This document shows positions 1 through 9,545 of a stretch of 64,000 bases of DNA, piece after piece. Below the pieces are notes generated by a model. That model was given only the letters and a program-made list of their open reading frames with translations. It had not been told where the DNA came from and searched no databases. The translations under genes were made by a program, and so were the position numbers. How positions within the stretch are numbered: the first letter of the stretch is position 1; each line of letters opens with the position of its first letter. The DNA is from Sediminispirochaeta smaragdinae DSM 11293 (lineage in GTDB: Bacteria; Spirochaetota; Spirochaetia; DSM-16054; Sediminispirochaetaceae), in NCBI RefSeq assembly GCF_000143985.1, contig NC_014364.1, forward strand, positions 3,348,001-3,412,000, written 5' to 3'.

Positions 1-302
1 ACATGGCCGAGAGCGACAGTCGCACCCTCTCTGTCGAGCCGCAGGACATCTCCTGAATCGATCAAAGAGGCGACAAGCCCTGCAGACTTTGCCACCTCGA
101 TTCGAGCAGGATCCTCAAATCCGCCCAGAATAATCCCCGAGCTCTCCTGACCACGATGCTGGAGAGCCGTAAGACCTCCCAGCACTACATGCACGGGATC
201 GACGGAAGGAGCGGAATCTTTTTTTGCGCAGACGGCGAATACCCCGCATTCTTCGTGCAGCTTATCATCCGCAGCTTCCACCGGAGCCAAAAGACTATTC
301 AC
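1..302 (-). CDS. purF: Amidophosphoribosyltransferase PurF, N-terminal part (cut by window edge)
   Basis: First enzyme of purine synthesis, which moves the glutamine amide nitrogen onto PRPP. About 100 residues are visible and the frame stays open to the window edge. EECGVFAV lies near residues 17-24; the Cys about 18 residues from the start suggests the Bacillus-type enzyme whose propeptide is removed to expose an N-terminal Cys nucleophile. [16 protein letters not shown] follows near residues 45-60, typical of the Ntn-type glutaminase domain. I chose a GTG start at 302 because GGAGA lies 6 bases upstream; it overlaps the purC stop by 8 bases, so translation is probably coupled. Last visible gene of the purL-purE-purC-purF operon. 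The family call is firm; the C-terminal transferase domain cannot be seen. Confidence 0.9.
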   Translation of the reverse strand, partial: MNSLLAPVEAADDKLHEECGVFAVCAKKDSAPSVDPVHVVLGGLTALQHRGQESSGIILGGFEDPARIEVAKSAGLVASLIDSGDVLRLDREGATVALGH

Positions 303-1008
303 CAGCGTTCTCCATGCGGGAAAGAACCTCATGATAGGCATCTTCCACAGAACCAAGATCTCGTCGGAAGCGATCCTTGTCAAGCTTCTTTCCGGTGGCT
401 GCATCCCAGAAACGACAGGTATCGGGACTGATCTCATCGGCGAGCAGCAGCCTACCATCGCTGGCCCGGCCGAACTCCAGCTTAAAATCGATCAGGGTAA
501 TACCGATCTTCAGGAAAAAGGCGCTCAGCACCTCGTTTACCTTAGCAGCCATGTTGTAGATTGCCTTCAGCTCCTCGAAGGTGGTCAGACCGATGGCAAC
601 GGCATGGTGATCATTAATAAGAGGGTCCCCAAGGTCGTCGTTTTTATAGCTGATTTCGAAAACCGTGGTCTTGAGTTCGGTTCCCTCCTCAAGGCCCAGT
701 CGTTTTGCCATGCTTCCCGCCGCCTTGTTGCGGACAATCACCTCAACCGGTACAATCTCTACCTTACGGCAGAGCTGCTCCCGGGGGTTGATCTTTTCGA
801 TAAAGTGGTTTTCAACCCCCTCCTTGGCAAGCAGGGTAAAAAGGAGCGTGGTGATGGCGTTATTCATCTCTCCCTTTCCGGTGATCGTACCCTTTTTCTC
901 TCCATTGAATGCGGTTGCATCGTCCTTATATTCTACCAGTACAACCTCTGCATCATCGGTGGCGTACAACTTTTTGGCTTTTCCCTCATACAGCAGTTTT
1001 CCTTTCAT
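295..1008 (-). CDS. purC: SAICAR synthetase (phosphoribosylaminoimidazole-succinocarboxamide synthase)
   Basis: Joins CAIR with aspartate using ATP to make SAICAR in purine synthesis. The 237 residues match the usual bacterial length. YEGKAKKLY sits at the N-terminus as in the family, [16 protein letters not shown] near residues 88-103, and the hallmark [14 protein letters not shown] near 189-202. The ATG start overlaps the purE stop by 4 bases (ATGA), and GGGGAGG lies 7 bases upstream of the start. Third gene of the purine operon, so its expression should follow the purL leader. Nothing abnormal is seen. Confidence 0.97.
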   Translation of the reverse strand: MKGKLLYEGKAKKLYATDDAEVVLVEYKDDATAFNGEKKGTITGKGEMNNAITTLLFTLLAKEGVENHFIEKINPREQLCRKVEIVPVEVIVRNKAAGSMAKRLGLEEGTELKTTVFEISYKNDDLGDPLINDHHAVAIGLTTFEELKAIYNMAAKVNEVLSAFFLKIGITLIDFKLEFGRASDGRLLLADEISPDTCRFWDAATGKKLDKDRFRRDLGSVEDAYHEVLSRMENAGE

Positions 1009-1490
1009 TTCAAAACCTCCCCATGATATTGTGCAAGTAGTTTTTCTTTTTTTTCAGATCGATAGCCTGCCAGCGCTTTCCGCACCTTGACATCGGAAGA
1101 TCCGATGATGGCGGCGGCAAGAAGGGCCCCATTCGTTCCGTTGTCGATTCCCACGGTGGCTACAGGAATTCCCGGAGGCATCTGCAGCATCGACATGACC
1201 GCATCCATCCCCTCCATGGCCGCTGTTTTGGCTTTTAGCGGAATACCGACCACGGGAATCAAGGTTTTTGCCGCGATGACACCCGGAAGATGGGCCGACA
1301 AGCCCGCAGCGGCTATGATTACCTGACACCCCTTTTTCTCAAGGCCGGCAATATAGGAATCCAGGGCCTCTGGAGTCCGATGTGCCGAAAGGACCCTGGA
1401 CTCCCATTCGATGCCGAGGCTATCGAGGAGCTTTGCACAGCCCTCAAGCTGGGGAAGATCGGAACCGCTTCCCATGATGATTGCAACCAT
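1005..1490 (-). CDS. purE: N5-carboxyaminoimidazole ribonucleotide mutase PurE
   Basis: Converts N5-CAIR to CAIR, or carboxylates AIR if it is the class II type. It has 161 residues, the normal length. IIMGSGSD at residues 4-11 and SAHRTP at 35-40 are the substrate-binding signatures. The frame is open further upstream, but GGAGG lies 5 bases before the ATG at 1490, so I chose that start over the ATG at 1502; the longer frame would overlap purL. Starts 23 bases after the purL stop and overlaps purC by 4 bases. No purK is seen in this window, so whether the partner route uses PurK is open. Confidence 0.95.
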   Translation of the reverse strand: MVAIIMGSGSDLPQLEGCAKLLDSLGIEWESRVLSAHRTPEALDSYIAGLEKKGCQVIIAAAGLSAHLPGVIAAKTLIPVVGIPLKAKTAAMEGMDAVMSMLQMPPGIPVATVGIDNGTNGALLAAAIIGSSDVKVRKALAGYRSEKKEKLLAQYHGEVLK

Positions 1491-1513
1491 TCCATCCTCC
1501 ATACAGAAAAATC

Positions 1514-4500
1514 TTAGAGAAAATAATCGATCCCGGCACGAAAGATGGGCTGCCATCCGGCACCGGGGATATTTTTTGCAACATATCTTCCGCTTCGCTC
1601 GCTGTGGCCCATCTTTCCGAGGATCCGTCCATCGGGACTCAAAATGCCTTCGATACCTCGCATTGAACCGTTGGGATTATCGGGATAGTCCAAAGCAACA
1701 TGTCCCTCATTATCGCAGTAGCGGAAGGCAACCTGCCGATTCTGTTCGAGTTCGTCGAGCAGAGCCGCCGGCGCTACGAAACGCCCCTCCCCATGAGAGA
1801 CCGGAACCACCTGCAGATCGCCCGGCGACAAGAGTCTCATCCAAGGGCCGAGGTCGGATTCACAGCGGGTACCACAGTAGCGTGAAACGTGTCTGCCTAT
1901 CTGATTAGGGGCAAGAACAGGATCCCTCTCTCTTCTTGCCGTAATCCTGCCATAGGGTAAAAGTCCGGAGCGAACCAGGGCCTGAAAGCCGTTGCAGATA
2001 CCGAGCATCAGACCGTCGCGGCGATAGAGAAGCTCTTCAAGGGCCCCTGCGATTCGAGGATTGCCGAGAACCGCCGCAATATACTTTGCCGCCCCGTCAG
2101 GCTCATCCCCTGCACTAAATCCTCCGGGGATGACCACGATCTTGGCCTTGGCAATCGCCTTTTCCATCGATTCCAAAGATGAGGGAGGACCTCCTGCACA
2201 ACGAGTACGAAACAAAAAGTGAGAAACATCTCCACCCTCTCTCCTGAAGGCCGTGGCAGTCTCTTCTTCACAGTTTGTCCCGGGAAAAGAGAGCACCAAG
2301 ACCTCAGGCCCCCGCCTGGCAAGGGTCCTCGGCACAGGGTAGGCTTCTGAAAAAGGTACGGAAGGGAGCCCTGAGGCGCTCCCCCGGCTTCCGCCGGGAC
2401 CGGGATAGAGCTCGGCCTTTTTGCTGCGCCATGCTTCCAGGGCCCGATCCATGGAAATATTCATCCCGCCGATCCTGAAATTTTGCTTCTTAGTGGTAGA
2501 TCCGACGGCCGTAAGGAACGACTCGTCGTCCTCAGGCAGAGTCGCTCCACCATTCCATTCAATGAGAAAAGAACCGTAGGCAGGATCAAAGGGATCCAAT
2601 CCTTTCGGAAGATCTCCGTCAAAGCCGATTCCGTTTCCGAATCCCATCTCTGCCACGGCCTGGGCCACACCTCCGAAGCCAACCGATCGACATGCCAGTA
2701 CATTTCCACCCTGCATCAGCTGCTCAAGGAAGGCTGCCTGCCTGAGAAAGAGAGGGAAATCCGGTTCTCCGTTTTCGAGACGGGAGTGATGGATGAGAAA
2801 AATCTTTGAGCCGATCTTCTTGAATTCGGGGCTCTGTACCGATACGGCAGAAACGGGGGCAACGGCAAAGGCGGCCAGGGTCGGCGGGACCTTCAACTCC
2901 ATCCAGCTTCCGGACATGCTGTCCTTTCCTCCGATAGCCGGGATTCCCAAAGCAAGCTGAGCCCGCAAAGCGCCTAAAAGGGCCGATGCAGGTCTTCCCC
3001 ACCCTTCGGCATCCTCCCCGGGAGGTGGAAAATACTCCTGAAGGGAGAGCCGAATCGATCCTAAAGCGGCGCCGGTGGCAAGGCTTCGGCACACCGCCTC
3101 AAGGATGGCATAGATGGCCCCGTGATAGGGACTCCAAAGGCCGATCTCCGGGGCATAACCGCAGCTCATTATCGATGCGGTGGATACTCCTTCCCGTTTC
3201 GAAGGGATGAGGGCAGCCATTGCCTCGGTCGGAGTCAACTGATACTTGCCACCCAGGGGAGAAAGTACCGACCGGGCCCCAACCGAAGAGTCGAACTGCT
3301 CGGTGAGCCCTTCGGCACCGGCGACATTATCCTCGGAGAGGAGAAGAGCCCAGCGCCGATCCTCCTGCACCGCATTTCTGCGACGGAGAATTTCATCGAA
3401 GAAGGAGGTCTCAGAGGGAGACGGAACCCTGGCTTCAGCCCGGGAATCGCCTCCGGCCGAATCAAGCAACTGCCTCGGCAGCTTTGCAACAATGCCGTCA
3501 CGAGAGGCGATCGTAAGCAGTGGCTCTTCGGTAACCTCGGCAATAATCGAGGCGACCAGATCCTCTTCCGCAGCAAGGGCCACAAAGGTATCGGCGTCGC
3601 AGGCAGCCACAACTACCGCCATGCGCTCCTGACTCTCGGAAAGGGTTATTTCCATGGGAGAAAGATCTCGATATTTTAGGGGGACCGCAGAAAGATTAAT
3701 AGAAAGCCCGGGGGCAAGTTCTCCGACAGCCACGGCCACACCACCGGCACCGAAATCGTTACACCTTTTTATGAGAGCTGCGGTTTCCCTCTTTCGAAAG
3801 AAACGCTGAAGAGCGCGCTCTTCCGGGGGATTTCCCTTCTGAACCTCGGCTGCGCTACGATGGATGGATTCCGCATCGTGGGCCCGGGAAGAGCCGGTGG
3901 CCCCTCCAATGCCGTCCCGTCCGGTAGCACCGCCGACAAGGATCACCACGTCTCCGGCAACGGGTCGCTCCCTCCTGATCGACGAAAGGGGCACGGCGCC
4001 AACCACGGCTCCTGCCTCGAAACGTTTGGCACGAAAGCCCTCGGCATAAAGCTCCCTGACCAGTCCGGTGGGAATTCCGATCTGATTACCGTAGCTGCTG
4101 TAACCGTGTGCCGATTCCCTGGCAAGGGTCGTCCTTGAAAGTTTTGAGCTGCGAAGCAGTTCCTCTTCCATCTCTTCCACATTGGGATCGGGAAAGGCCG
4201 CACCGGAAAGGCGCATGGCCTGGTGAACATAGGATCTGCCGGAAAGCGGGTCCCTGATAGCTCCGCCGATACAGGTCGCCGCCCCCCCGAAGGGTTCGAT
4301 CTCAGTGGGATGGTTGTGGGTCTCGTTCTTGAACATCAAAAGCCAGGGTTCACTCGTCGCAGATCTCCCTTCCCCGCTTTCGTGGCCGACCGATATTCTG
4401 ATGGAAGCGGCGTTAATCTCCTCCGAAACATCGAGATCGGGGATTTTTCCCTCAGCAGAGAGGATTTTTACCCCGGCGGTTGCTATGTTCATGAGGGAAA

Positions 4501-5236
4501 GCCCATCGCCGAAACGATCGTGATAGGAATGAAGTGTCTCCTCAAGCCCATAAAGGTAGTGACTTTTCTCCACCGACACATGGGTAAGGGGTGTATTGAA
4601 GGTGGTATGGCGGCAGTGATCACTCCAGTAGGTTGCAAGTATGGCAAGTTCGGTCAGCGTAGGGTCACGATCAAGTTCATCTCGGAAGTAATTTCGGCAA
4701 AATTGCAATTCGGAGGGCGCCATGACGATACCATGCCGCTTGCCAAGCTCTTCAAGAGCAGCATCGGAAAGAAAACGGAAGCCACGCAGCAACCCCTCTT
4801 CTCCGTCGAGATCGATCTCATAAGAATCCACAGGATTCACCAAATCTTTCCGGATACTCTGCCGATCTTTTTCGCTTAGTTCTCCATAAAAGAGACAGCA
4901 GGAAATGCTGCGAACAGCTTCGACAGCGCCGCCCTGAAGTTCGACGGCTTCCTTTGCAGAAGCACCTCGCTGATCGAACTGTGCGGGAAGCAGGCCCCAG
5001 GCAAAGCTCCAACATGCAGCATCGTCAAAAGGGGGATCAGTCAACGGCCCGAGGTCCGTAACAGGATCACGAAGGGCCCGCTCGACAACTTCGACAGAAA
5101 GATCTCCACTTATCCGGTATCCTGAGAACAGCCGTATTTTCGAGAGCCCTTCGATTCCAAGGCGCTGGTGAAAATCCTGTAGTAATTCATCAGAAGAAGT
5201 CCGAAAGGACTCCCGCTTCTCAAAAAAGATGAACAT
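1514..5236 (-). CDS. purL: Phosphoribosylformylglycinamidine synthase, single-chain PurL
   Basis: Uses glutamine and ATP to turn FGAR into FGAM. About 1240 residues in one chain, unlike the split PurL/PurQ/PurS enzyme. The N-terminal part contains ATYWSDHCRHTTF near residue 200 and FKNETHNHPTEIEPFGGAAT near 305-325 (ATP site). A C-terminal class I glutaminase starts near LSFPGTNCEEETA, with the nucleophile in GICNGFQ near 1073 and SHGEGRF near 1148. The frame is open to 5437, but the extra codons run through a terminator hairpin, so I chose ATG 5236, which has GGAGG 6 bases upstream. First gene of the operon; regulated through the leader upstream. It resembles the long clade found in clostridia. 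Confidence 0.96.
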   Translation of the reverse strand: MFIFFEKRESFRTSSDELLQDFHQRLGIEGLSKIRLFSGYRISGDLSVEVVERALRDPVTDLGPLTDPPFDDAACWSFAWGLLPAQFDQRGASAKEAVELQGGAVEAVRSISCCLFYGELSEKDRQSIRKDLVNPVDSYEIDLDGEEGLLRGFRFLSDAALEELGKRHGIVMAPSELQFCRNYFRDELDRDPTLTELAILATYWSDHCRHTTFNTPLTHVSVEKSHYLYGLEETLHSYHDRFGDGLSLMNIATAGVKILSAEGKIPDLDVSEEINAASIRISVGHESGEGRSATSEPWLLMFKNETHNHPTEIEPFGGAATCIGGAIRDPLSGRSYVHQAMRLSGAAFPDPNVEEMEEELLRSSKLSRTTLARESAHGYSSYGNQIGIPTGLVRELYAEGFRAKRFEAGAVVGAVPLSSIRRERPVAGDVVILVGGATGRDGIGGATGSSRAHDAESIHRSAAEVQKGNPPEERALQRFFRKRETAALIKRCNDFGAGGVAVAVGELAPGLSINLSAVPLKYRDLSPMEITLSESQERMAVVVAACDADTFVALAAEEDLVASIIAEVTEEPLLTIASRDGIVAKLPRQLLDSAGGDSRAEARVPSPSETSFFDEILRRRNAVQEDRRWALLLSEDNVAGAEGLTEQFDSSVGARSVLSPLGGKYQLTPTEAMAALIPSKREGVSTASIMSCGYAPEIGLWSPYHGAIYAILEAVCRSLATGAALGSIRLSLQEYFPPPGEDAEGWGRPASALLGALRAQLALGIPAIGGKDSMSGSWMELKVPPTLAAFAVAPVSAVSVQSPEFKKIGSKIFLIHHSRLENGEPDFPLFLRQAAFLEQLMQGGNVLACRSVGFGGVAQAVAEMGFGNGIGFDGDLPKGLDPFDPAYGSFLIEWNGGATLPEDDESFLTAVGSTTKKQNFRIGGMNISMDRALEAWRSKKAELYPGPGGSRGSASGLPSVPFSEAYPVPRTLARRGPEVLVLSFPGTNCEEETATAFRREGGDVSHFLFRTRCAGGPPSSLESMEKAIAKAKIVVIPGGFSAGDEPDGAAKYIAAVLGNPRIAGALEELLYRRDGLMLGICNGFQALVRSGLLPYGRITARRERDPVLAPNQIGRHVSRYCGTRCESDLGPWMRLLSPGDLQVVPVSHGEGRFVAPAALLDELEQNRQVAFRYCDNEGHVALDYPDNPNGSMRGIEGILSPDGRILGKMGHSERSGRYVAKNIPGAGWQPIFRAGIDYFL

Positions 5237-5260
5237 CGCCCCCTCCAAAGGAATGAAAAC

Positions 5261-5315
5261 AAAAAAACCCCGAACCGGCATGATTCCGCAACAGGGCGGA
5301 TCGCCGACTCGGGGT
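5261..5315 (-). terminator. Intrinsic terminator (attenuator) in the purL leader
   Basis: On the minus strand, ACCCCGA (5309-5315) pairs with TCGGGGT (5267-5273), and the T-run is at 5261-5267. Inside lie two more stacked helices, CGGC/GCCG and CCGC/GCGG, separated by asymmetric internal loops. The structure ends 24 bases before the purL start codon and follows its promoter, so it should stop transcription before purL unless it is disrupted. Upstream GC-rich segments can pair in alternative ways, as expected for an attenuation switch. The ligand or protein is unknown. Confidence 0.75.
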
Positions 5316-5400
5316 GGCAGGCCGGAAAAGGCCCCTATCATCCCAGGGCCCAAGAGCCCCTTTATCTCGTAACGATTGTATCGGATAATGGCATTCCATG
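5316..5400 (-). promoter_or_regulatory. purL leader RNA, candidate regulatory (riboswitch-like) domain
   Basis: This transcribed leader lies between the promoter and the attenuator. On the minus strand GGGGC (loop TCTTGG) GCCCT, GCCCT (loop GGGATGAT) AGGGGC, and GGCC (loop TTTTCC) GGCC can each form hairpins that share strands, so they exclude one another. I compared it by eye with the purine, ZTP/pfl, PRPP/ykkC and preQ1 consensus elements and saw no match. The order of promoter, folded leader, terminator and purine operon makes regulation by a purine-related signal the most likely use. The fold is my own hand pairing, not a computed one. Confidence 0.45.
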
Positions 5401-5405
5401 TCCGG

Positions 5406-5434
5406 GTTGTACCCGAGACAAAGAAAAGAGTCAA
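5406..5434 (-). promoter_or_regulatory. Sigma70-type promoter of the purine operon
   Basis: On the minus strand, -35 TTGACT (5429-5434), a 17-base spacer, and -10 TACAAC (5406-5411). Transcription would start near 5399, giving a leader of about 160 bases before purL, which contains the folded domain and the terminator. Confidence 0.7.
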
Positions 5435-5515
5435 CATTATCTACAGCGAATTCTAACACTTTTTCAATTTTGTTGCATAGCGATAAAAAACCAACGTAAA
5501 AACGGTTTCATTGAT

Positions 5516-6271
5516 TCAATATTGTTGCATGACATCTCCAGGCTTACGGGCAGAGACCACGAGAGGGAGCTTCTCTTCACCCGGTTCTGACCTGTCAAAT
5601 CCTCCGAAGCATGTAACATCCTCAAAGCCACTTTTTTCAAGAACCGAACAAATATCATCACGGGTAAAGGGAGAAAGCTCCAGACGACGTTCATCCAAAA
5701 GCTTACCGTCAGAATCCTCAAGCCTTGCGGTAAATAGTATGGTAAAGGGAAGCCGGCTGTAATCATAGAACCGGAGAAATCGAAGGTCAGATTTCACAAT
5801 TGGAGGTAGCTGGACAGGTCGCCAGCGAAGGATCATGTCGTAATTTAATACCTGGAGCAAAAGAGGGCCGGAAGGGACAAGTAGGTCAAATACCACATGA
5901 GAAAACTCCAATAAACCTTTCTTGTCACGTAGATGGGCAATAGTGTTCCCAATACAGGTGATAAGGGAAAAGGAGGAACCGACAAAACATCCCTTTAGCT
6001 TTTCCATGGCTAAAAGAGTAAAGTCTATGCCGCAACGTCCTCCGGAACGTTCTTTTGCCCTCTTTATCATCGACGGATCACTGTCGATACCAACAACATC
6101 AAAACCTCTTTGCCTGAGAGCAAAGGCAAGCTCTCCTGTGCCGCACCCCACATCCAAAACCCGTTTTTCGGCCGTTTTCACATAGGCGGCAACACAATCA
6201 AGGGTTTGAGAAGAAAGGGGAAAAAGTGATTCATAGATCGCGGCAATGTGATCATAGTTACCTTTCAACAT
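5516..6271 (-). CDS. Class I SAM-dependent methyltransferase, substrate unknown
   Basis: 251 residues. Motif I, VLDVGCGTGELAFAL near residues 39-53, and an acidic residue at the end of strand 2 (VVGIDSDPS near 60-68) identify the Rossmann-type SAM-binding fold. The middle part (FSLITCIGNTIAHL) fits the post-I motif region of small-molecule methyltransferases of the Methyltransf_11/25 type. Nothing shows the substrate. It lies upstream of the purine operon on the same strand but is separated by that operon's own promoter. It is divergent from the M48 protease gene, with 86 bases between the two starts. Confidence 0.8.
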   Translation of the reverse strand: MLKGNYDHIAAIYESLFPLSSQTLDCVAAYVKTAEKRVLDVGCGTGELAFALRQRGFDVVGIDSDPSMIKRAKERSGGRCGIDFTLLAMEKLKGCFVGSSFSLITCIGNTIAHLRDKKGLLEFSHVVFDLLVPSGPLLLQVLNYDMILRWRPVQLPPIVKSDLRFLRFYDYSRLPFTILFTARLEDSDGKLLDERRLELSPFTRDDICSVLEKSGFEDVTCFGGFDRSEPGEEKLPLVVSARKPGDVMQQY

Positions 6272-6357
6272 ACCATTAATTGTCCCTCAGAGAGGCAGCA
6301 GGATCAAGGCTATGAAGCACTCTTTTCTCCTGTTCGCTTTAGTGCTAAGCTCTGCTT

Positions 6358-7578
6358 ATGCATACATTGTCATTTCCACTTATAATCTTGACGATGATTG
6401 TTTTGATCCCGGCCATTCTTTCTGTACTAGCAATGGGATTCGATTATCATCGGTTATCGGAAGATGCTGCCTATCAACGGGAACAAAAGCGTTTCTCAAT
6501 GATCAGAGAGACTTGTACCACCCTTGTGTTTATTCTCTTCCTTTTATTCGGAGGTTTTTCGCTCTCTGCAAGGATCTCCCATGATCTCTCGTATACCATC
6601 GGAGGAGGAGAGCTTGTGCAGGGGGTCTTCTTTGCTCTTATCCTTGTCTTCTTAGAACGACTTCTTGCCCTCCCCTTCGCACTCTATGCAACTTTTTCGA
6701 TCGAAGCACGATATGGTTTCAACAAGACAAGCCCCAAGACCTTTTTTGCCGATGAAGTAAAAGGCTTTTTTCTCCTTTGTCTCATCGGTCTTCCAATCTT
6801 TCTGTTGATATATGCTTTTTATGATCACTTCGGCCCTTCCGGATGGCTCCTTGCCTGGATCGGGTATACGCTTTTCTCATTACTCCTCTCCATTATCGCG
6901 CCGACCGTCATATTGCCTCTCTTTAATCGTTTCACTCCTCTGGCAAACGAGTCACTGAAAACGAGGATTTCGGGAATTGCAGAGCAAGCGGGAATCAAGG
7001 TAAAACGTGTTGAGGTGATCGACGGTTCAAGACGATCTACGAAGGCCAATGCCTATGTGGCAGGGTTCGGGAGCAGCAAGCGAGTTGCCTTGTACGATAC
7101 CTTCATAGACAAACATTCGGAAGAGGAAATAGTAGCGGTCCTTGCCCATGAATTCGGCCATATTGCAAAGAAACATGTTGTCAAACAGTTTATCTCTCAG
7201 ACAATCCTTTCAGCACCAATCTTCTACCTCCTTTTTTGGGCAGTCGCCTCACCGATTCTTCCCGAGGCAGTCGGCTTTCCAAGCACAGAGATCTACACAG
7301 CACATGCAGTAGCACTGATAGTGCTTGTCATTGTCATGGGCTTCCTCTCCGCCTTCTTTGCTCCCCTTTTCCTTTTATTTTCGAGAAAGAGGGAAAGAGA
7401 GGCCGATCTCTTTGCCGCAAAACTGATGGGAACCGGAGACGAATTGGTGTCGGCCCTTCTCTCCCTGGAAAAGCAAAATGGCGGTCATCCTGATCCCCAC
7501 CCGCTTTCGGTATTTCTCCACTATTCCCACCCTCCGACACGGCAAAGGGTTGCTCTGCTGAAATCTTTTTCCCCCTGA
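6358..7578 (+). CDS. M48-family membrane metalloprotease (Ste24/CAAX-protease-like)
   Basis: Integral membrane zinc protease of 406 residues, close to the length of Ste24. The N-terminal half has several hydrophobic segments. The zinc motif HEFGHIAKKH lies near residues 263-272, with the third ligand expected in the READLFAAKL segment near 344-353. The C-terminus has HYSHPPTRQRVALL, the usual M48 ending. In bacteria such enzymes act in protein quality control or maturation at the inner membrane; prenylated substrates are not implied. The start is uncertain: no clear Shine-Dalgarno precedes ATG 6358, and the next ATG, 12 codons on, would also give a full domain. Confidence 0.85.
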   Translation: MHTLSFPLIILTMIVLIPAILSVLAMGFDYHRLSEDAAYQREQKRFSMIRETCTTLVFILFLLFGGFSLSARISHDLSYTIGGGELVQGVFFALILVFLERLLALPFALYATFSIEARYGFNKTSPKTFFADEVKGFFLLCLIGLPIFLLIYAFYDHFGPSGWLLAWIGYTLFSLLLSIIAPTVILPLFNRFTPLANESLKTRISGIAEQAGIKVKRVEVIDGSRRSTKANAYVAGFGSSKRVALYDTFIDKHSEEEIVAVLAHEFGHIAKKHVVKQFISQTILSAPIFYLLFWAVASPILPEAVGFPSTEIYTAHAVALIVLVIVMGFLSAFFAPLFLLFSRKREREADLFAAKLMGTGDELVSALLSLEKQNGGHPDPHPLSVFLHYSHPPTRQRVALLKSFSP

Positions 7579-7634
7579 CGACTTTGGTATAGCTACTTTA
7601 CACGGAAAGAGAGGGCGGTCTATGATCTCCAGCG

Positions 7635-8495
7635 ATGCCGCAAGAATATATCGCCTCACTCATAGGTTTGATTGCCACAACACAGATACACATTGCGAAG
7701 GGCCTGCAGCGGTTCGGTATCGAAGGTTATTCCTCAAGAAATTCCGATTCCGATGAGGTAAAAAAAAAGAAGCGACGCCTTTACGTTTTTTCGCTGATCT
7801 TGAACAACGGGGCTTTTCTGTGGGTGCTTATCGCAAATATGTTCGCCCCGCCAGCGGCTTATACCAGCATGTTTGGTTTTGGTCTCATTGTGCTGATGTT
7901 CTTTTCCGAACGCTATCTCGGAGAACCAGTAGGAAAAACACGTCATGTTGGGGCCTTAATCCTTGCCACAGGAACCTTTTTTCTTGGATGGGCAGAAGGA
8001 AAAGCAAGTTTAAATAGCGGCGGAATGGTGATGGCATCCATCAATGTGAAGCTTGTTATTTGTATCGTGGGAGCATTTTTTGTGATTGCCCTGCCGGCAT
8101 TGGCCATGGTCAAAAAATACAGGGCCTCTTCCGGCATTCTCGGCACGATTGCAGGATTAATTACGGGCGTCTCTGGGGCGTGCGATCCCCTGTTTAAGTC
8201 AATTGCGCAGCATTATAGGGGAACATCTGGCTTACTTCCTTCTACCGGTATCGGATGGGTATTATTTGCCTGCAGCATCGGATTTGGCACCATTGCTATG
8301 GTTCTTACGCAAGTTGCCTTTGCCTGGAAAGCAAAGGCAACGGTCATTGTTCCCGTTCATAATATGGCTCTGATTCTCTTTCCGCCTTTCCTGCTGGAAA
8401 TTACGCTTTCCGATTACCACCTTACCCTATTCCATCTACCCGGAATCATTCTGATAGCCGTCGGAATGCTCTTTTTGTTTGTTTCCAAACGATAG
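7635..8495 (+). CDS. Multi-pass membrane protein, possible DMT/NIPA-like transporter
   Basis: 286 residues with about eight or nine hydrophobic stretches, and a basic loop KKKKRR near residues 43-48 after the first segment. The layout (short helices, a repeat-like second half, HNMALILFPPFLLE near 245-258) resembles the drug/metabolite transporter superfamily, including NIPA-type proteins, but I see no diagnostic motif. ATG 7635 is the first in-frame start after a TGA at 7623. It lies 40 bases before the glycosyltransferase gene on the same strand, so a shared transcript is likely. Function not assigned. Confidence 0.6.
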   Translation: MPQEYIASLIGLIATTQIHIAKGLQRFGIEGYSSRNSDSDEVKKKKRRLYVFSLILNNGAFLWVLIANMFAPPAAYTSMFGFGLIVLMFFSERYLGEPVGKTRHVGALILATGTFFLGWAEGKASLNSGGMVMASINVKLVICIVGAFFVIALPALAMVKKYRASSGILGTIAGLITGVSGACDPLFKSIAQHYRGTSGLLPSTGIGWVLFACSIGFGTIAMVLTQVAFAWKAKATVIVPVHNMALILFPPFLLEITLSDYHLTLFHLPGIILIAVGMLFLFVSKR

Positions 8496-8534
8496 CCTCA
8501 TACAATCCTTATGCCATAGGACCATCCTCTGATC

Positions 8535-9542
8535 ATGAGAATCGGAGTGGGAATAAACGGAGAGGGGAAAGGTCATGTGACAAGGATGATTGCCCTTTCT
8601 CAAAGATTACAAGAACGACACGAACTTTTTTTCTGGGCTCCTGAGACAGTTGCCCCCATGATTGCCGCAACCTTTCCAGATTGTCTATTGATGCCGCTTC
8701 CTCTGCTAAAATTTGTCATGAATAAGGAACGAATCGATTTCTTCCGTACCGGTATCGACAATATCGATACTATTTTTCAGGCCCCCGCAGCAATAAAGCA
8801 AATCAGCGACCAAATGAAGCTGCTACGTATTGAAGGAGTACTGAGCGATTTTGAACCCTACAGCTCAAAAGCCGCAAAACATGCAGGGATTCCGGTACTC
8901 CAACTCAACCATCCGGGAATTGTGCTAAGAGCCCAAACCATCATGCCGGACGCAATCATCAGTAAAATAGTCGCAGGTTCCATGATGGGAGAATATGACG
9001 AATCACTTATCAGTTCCTTCTACCACGGCGATATCGGTCCGATACTTCGCGACAACATACGAACAAAAGAGCCTTACTATGGAAATCATATCATCGTCTA
9101 TGTCAAAAAGAGTATGGAAAAAAATGTTCTCGAAGCCTTACACCATGTTACAAAACGTGAAATACGGGTATTCCCCAGCGAACGCTTTGATTTCGCGGAT
9201 TCTCTTGCCACAAGTGCCGCCGTCATCGCAACCTCAGGACATCAGCTTAGCTGCGAATCTCTTTATTTAAAGAAGCCGATATGTTCCATTCCGGTAGAAG
9301 GGCAATTTGAACAAAGGCTTAATGCGATGATGATAGAACGGTCGGGTCGTGGCCTCTACGCCAAGATGGACCACATCACAAGTGATATGAAACGGTTCTT
9401 TAAAAACTTGAACGCATATCAAGAGGAGAGCGAAAAGCCTGCACCCGAGGGATATTGCTTTCATGACGAAAGTGACAAGGCGGCGTTTCTCACGGAACGT
9501 TTTTTTGTGAGCGGGGGATTGCCGCTTGCAAAGAAGGCTTAA
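8535..9542 (+). CDS. GT-B fold glycosyltransferase-like protein
   Basis: 335 residues. The N-terminus MRIGVGINGEGKGHVTRMIA is the glycine-rich opening loop of GT-B enzymes of the MurG/UDP-glucuronosyltransferase kind (compare Pfam Glyco_trans_1_3). In the C-terminal half, AAVIATSGHQLSCESLYLKKPICSIP near residues 225-250 matches the donor-binding segment of that group. A lipid or cell-envelope acceptor is plausible but not shown. The TAA stop at 9540-9542 is only 3 bases from the right edge of a mobile element, so the gene's natural downstream region has been displaced. Confidence 0.7.
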   Translation: MRIGVGINGEGKGHVTRMIALSQRLQERHELFFWAPETVAPMIAATFPDCLLMPLPLLKFVMNKERIDFFRTGIDNIDTIFQAPAAIKQISDQMKLLRIEGVLSDFEPYSSKAAKHAGIPVLQLNHPGIVLRAQTIMPDAIISKIVAGSMMGEYDESLISSFYHGDIGPILRDNIRTKEPYYGNHIIVYVKKSMEKNVLEALHHVTKREIRVFPSERFDFADSLATSAAVIATSGHQLSCESLYLKKPICSIPVEGQFEQRLNAMMIERSGRGLYAKMDHITSDMKRFFKNLNAYQEESEKPAPEGYCFHDESDKAAFLTERFFVSGGLPLAKKA

Positions 9543-9545
9543 CTA

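Noticed and set aside
5316..5400. ZTP, PRPP, preQ1 or purine riboswitch in the purL leader
   Set aside because: I could not find the conserved loops of any of these classes; kept only as an unclassified candidate.
5237..5437. 67-codon upstream extension of purL
   Set aside because: It would translate a terminator hairpin and promoter-proximal leader; a good ribosome site lies directly before the internal ATG, and the extension has no family counterpart.
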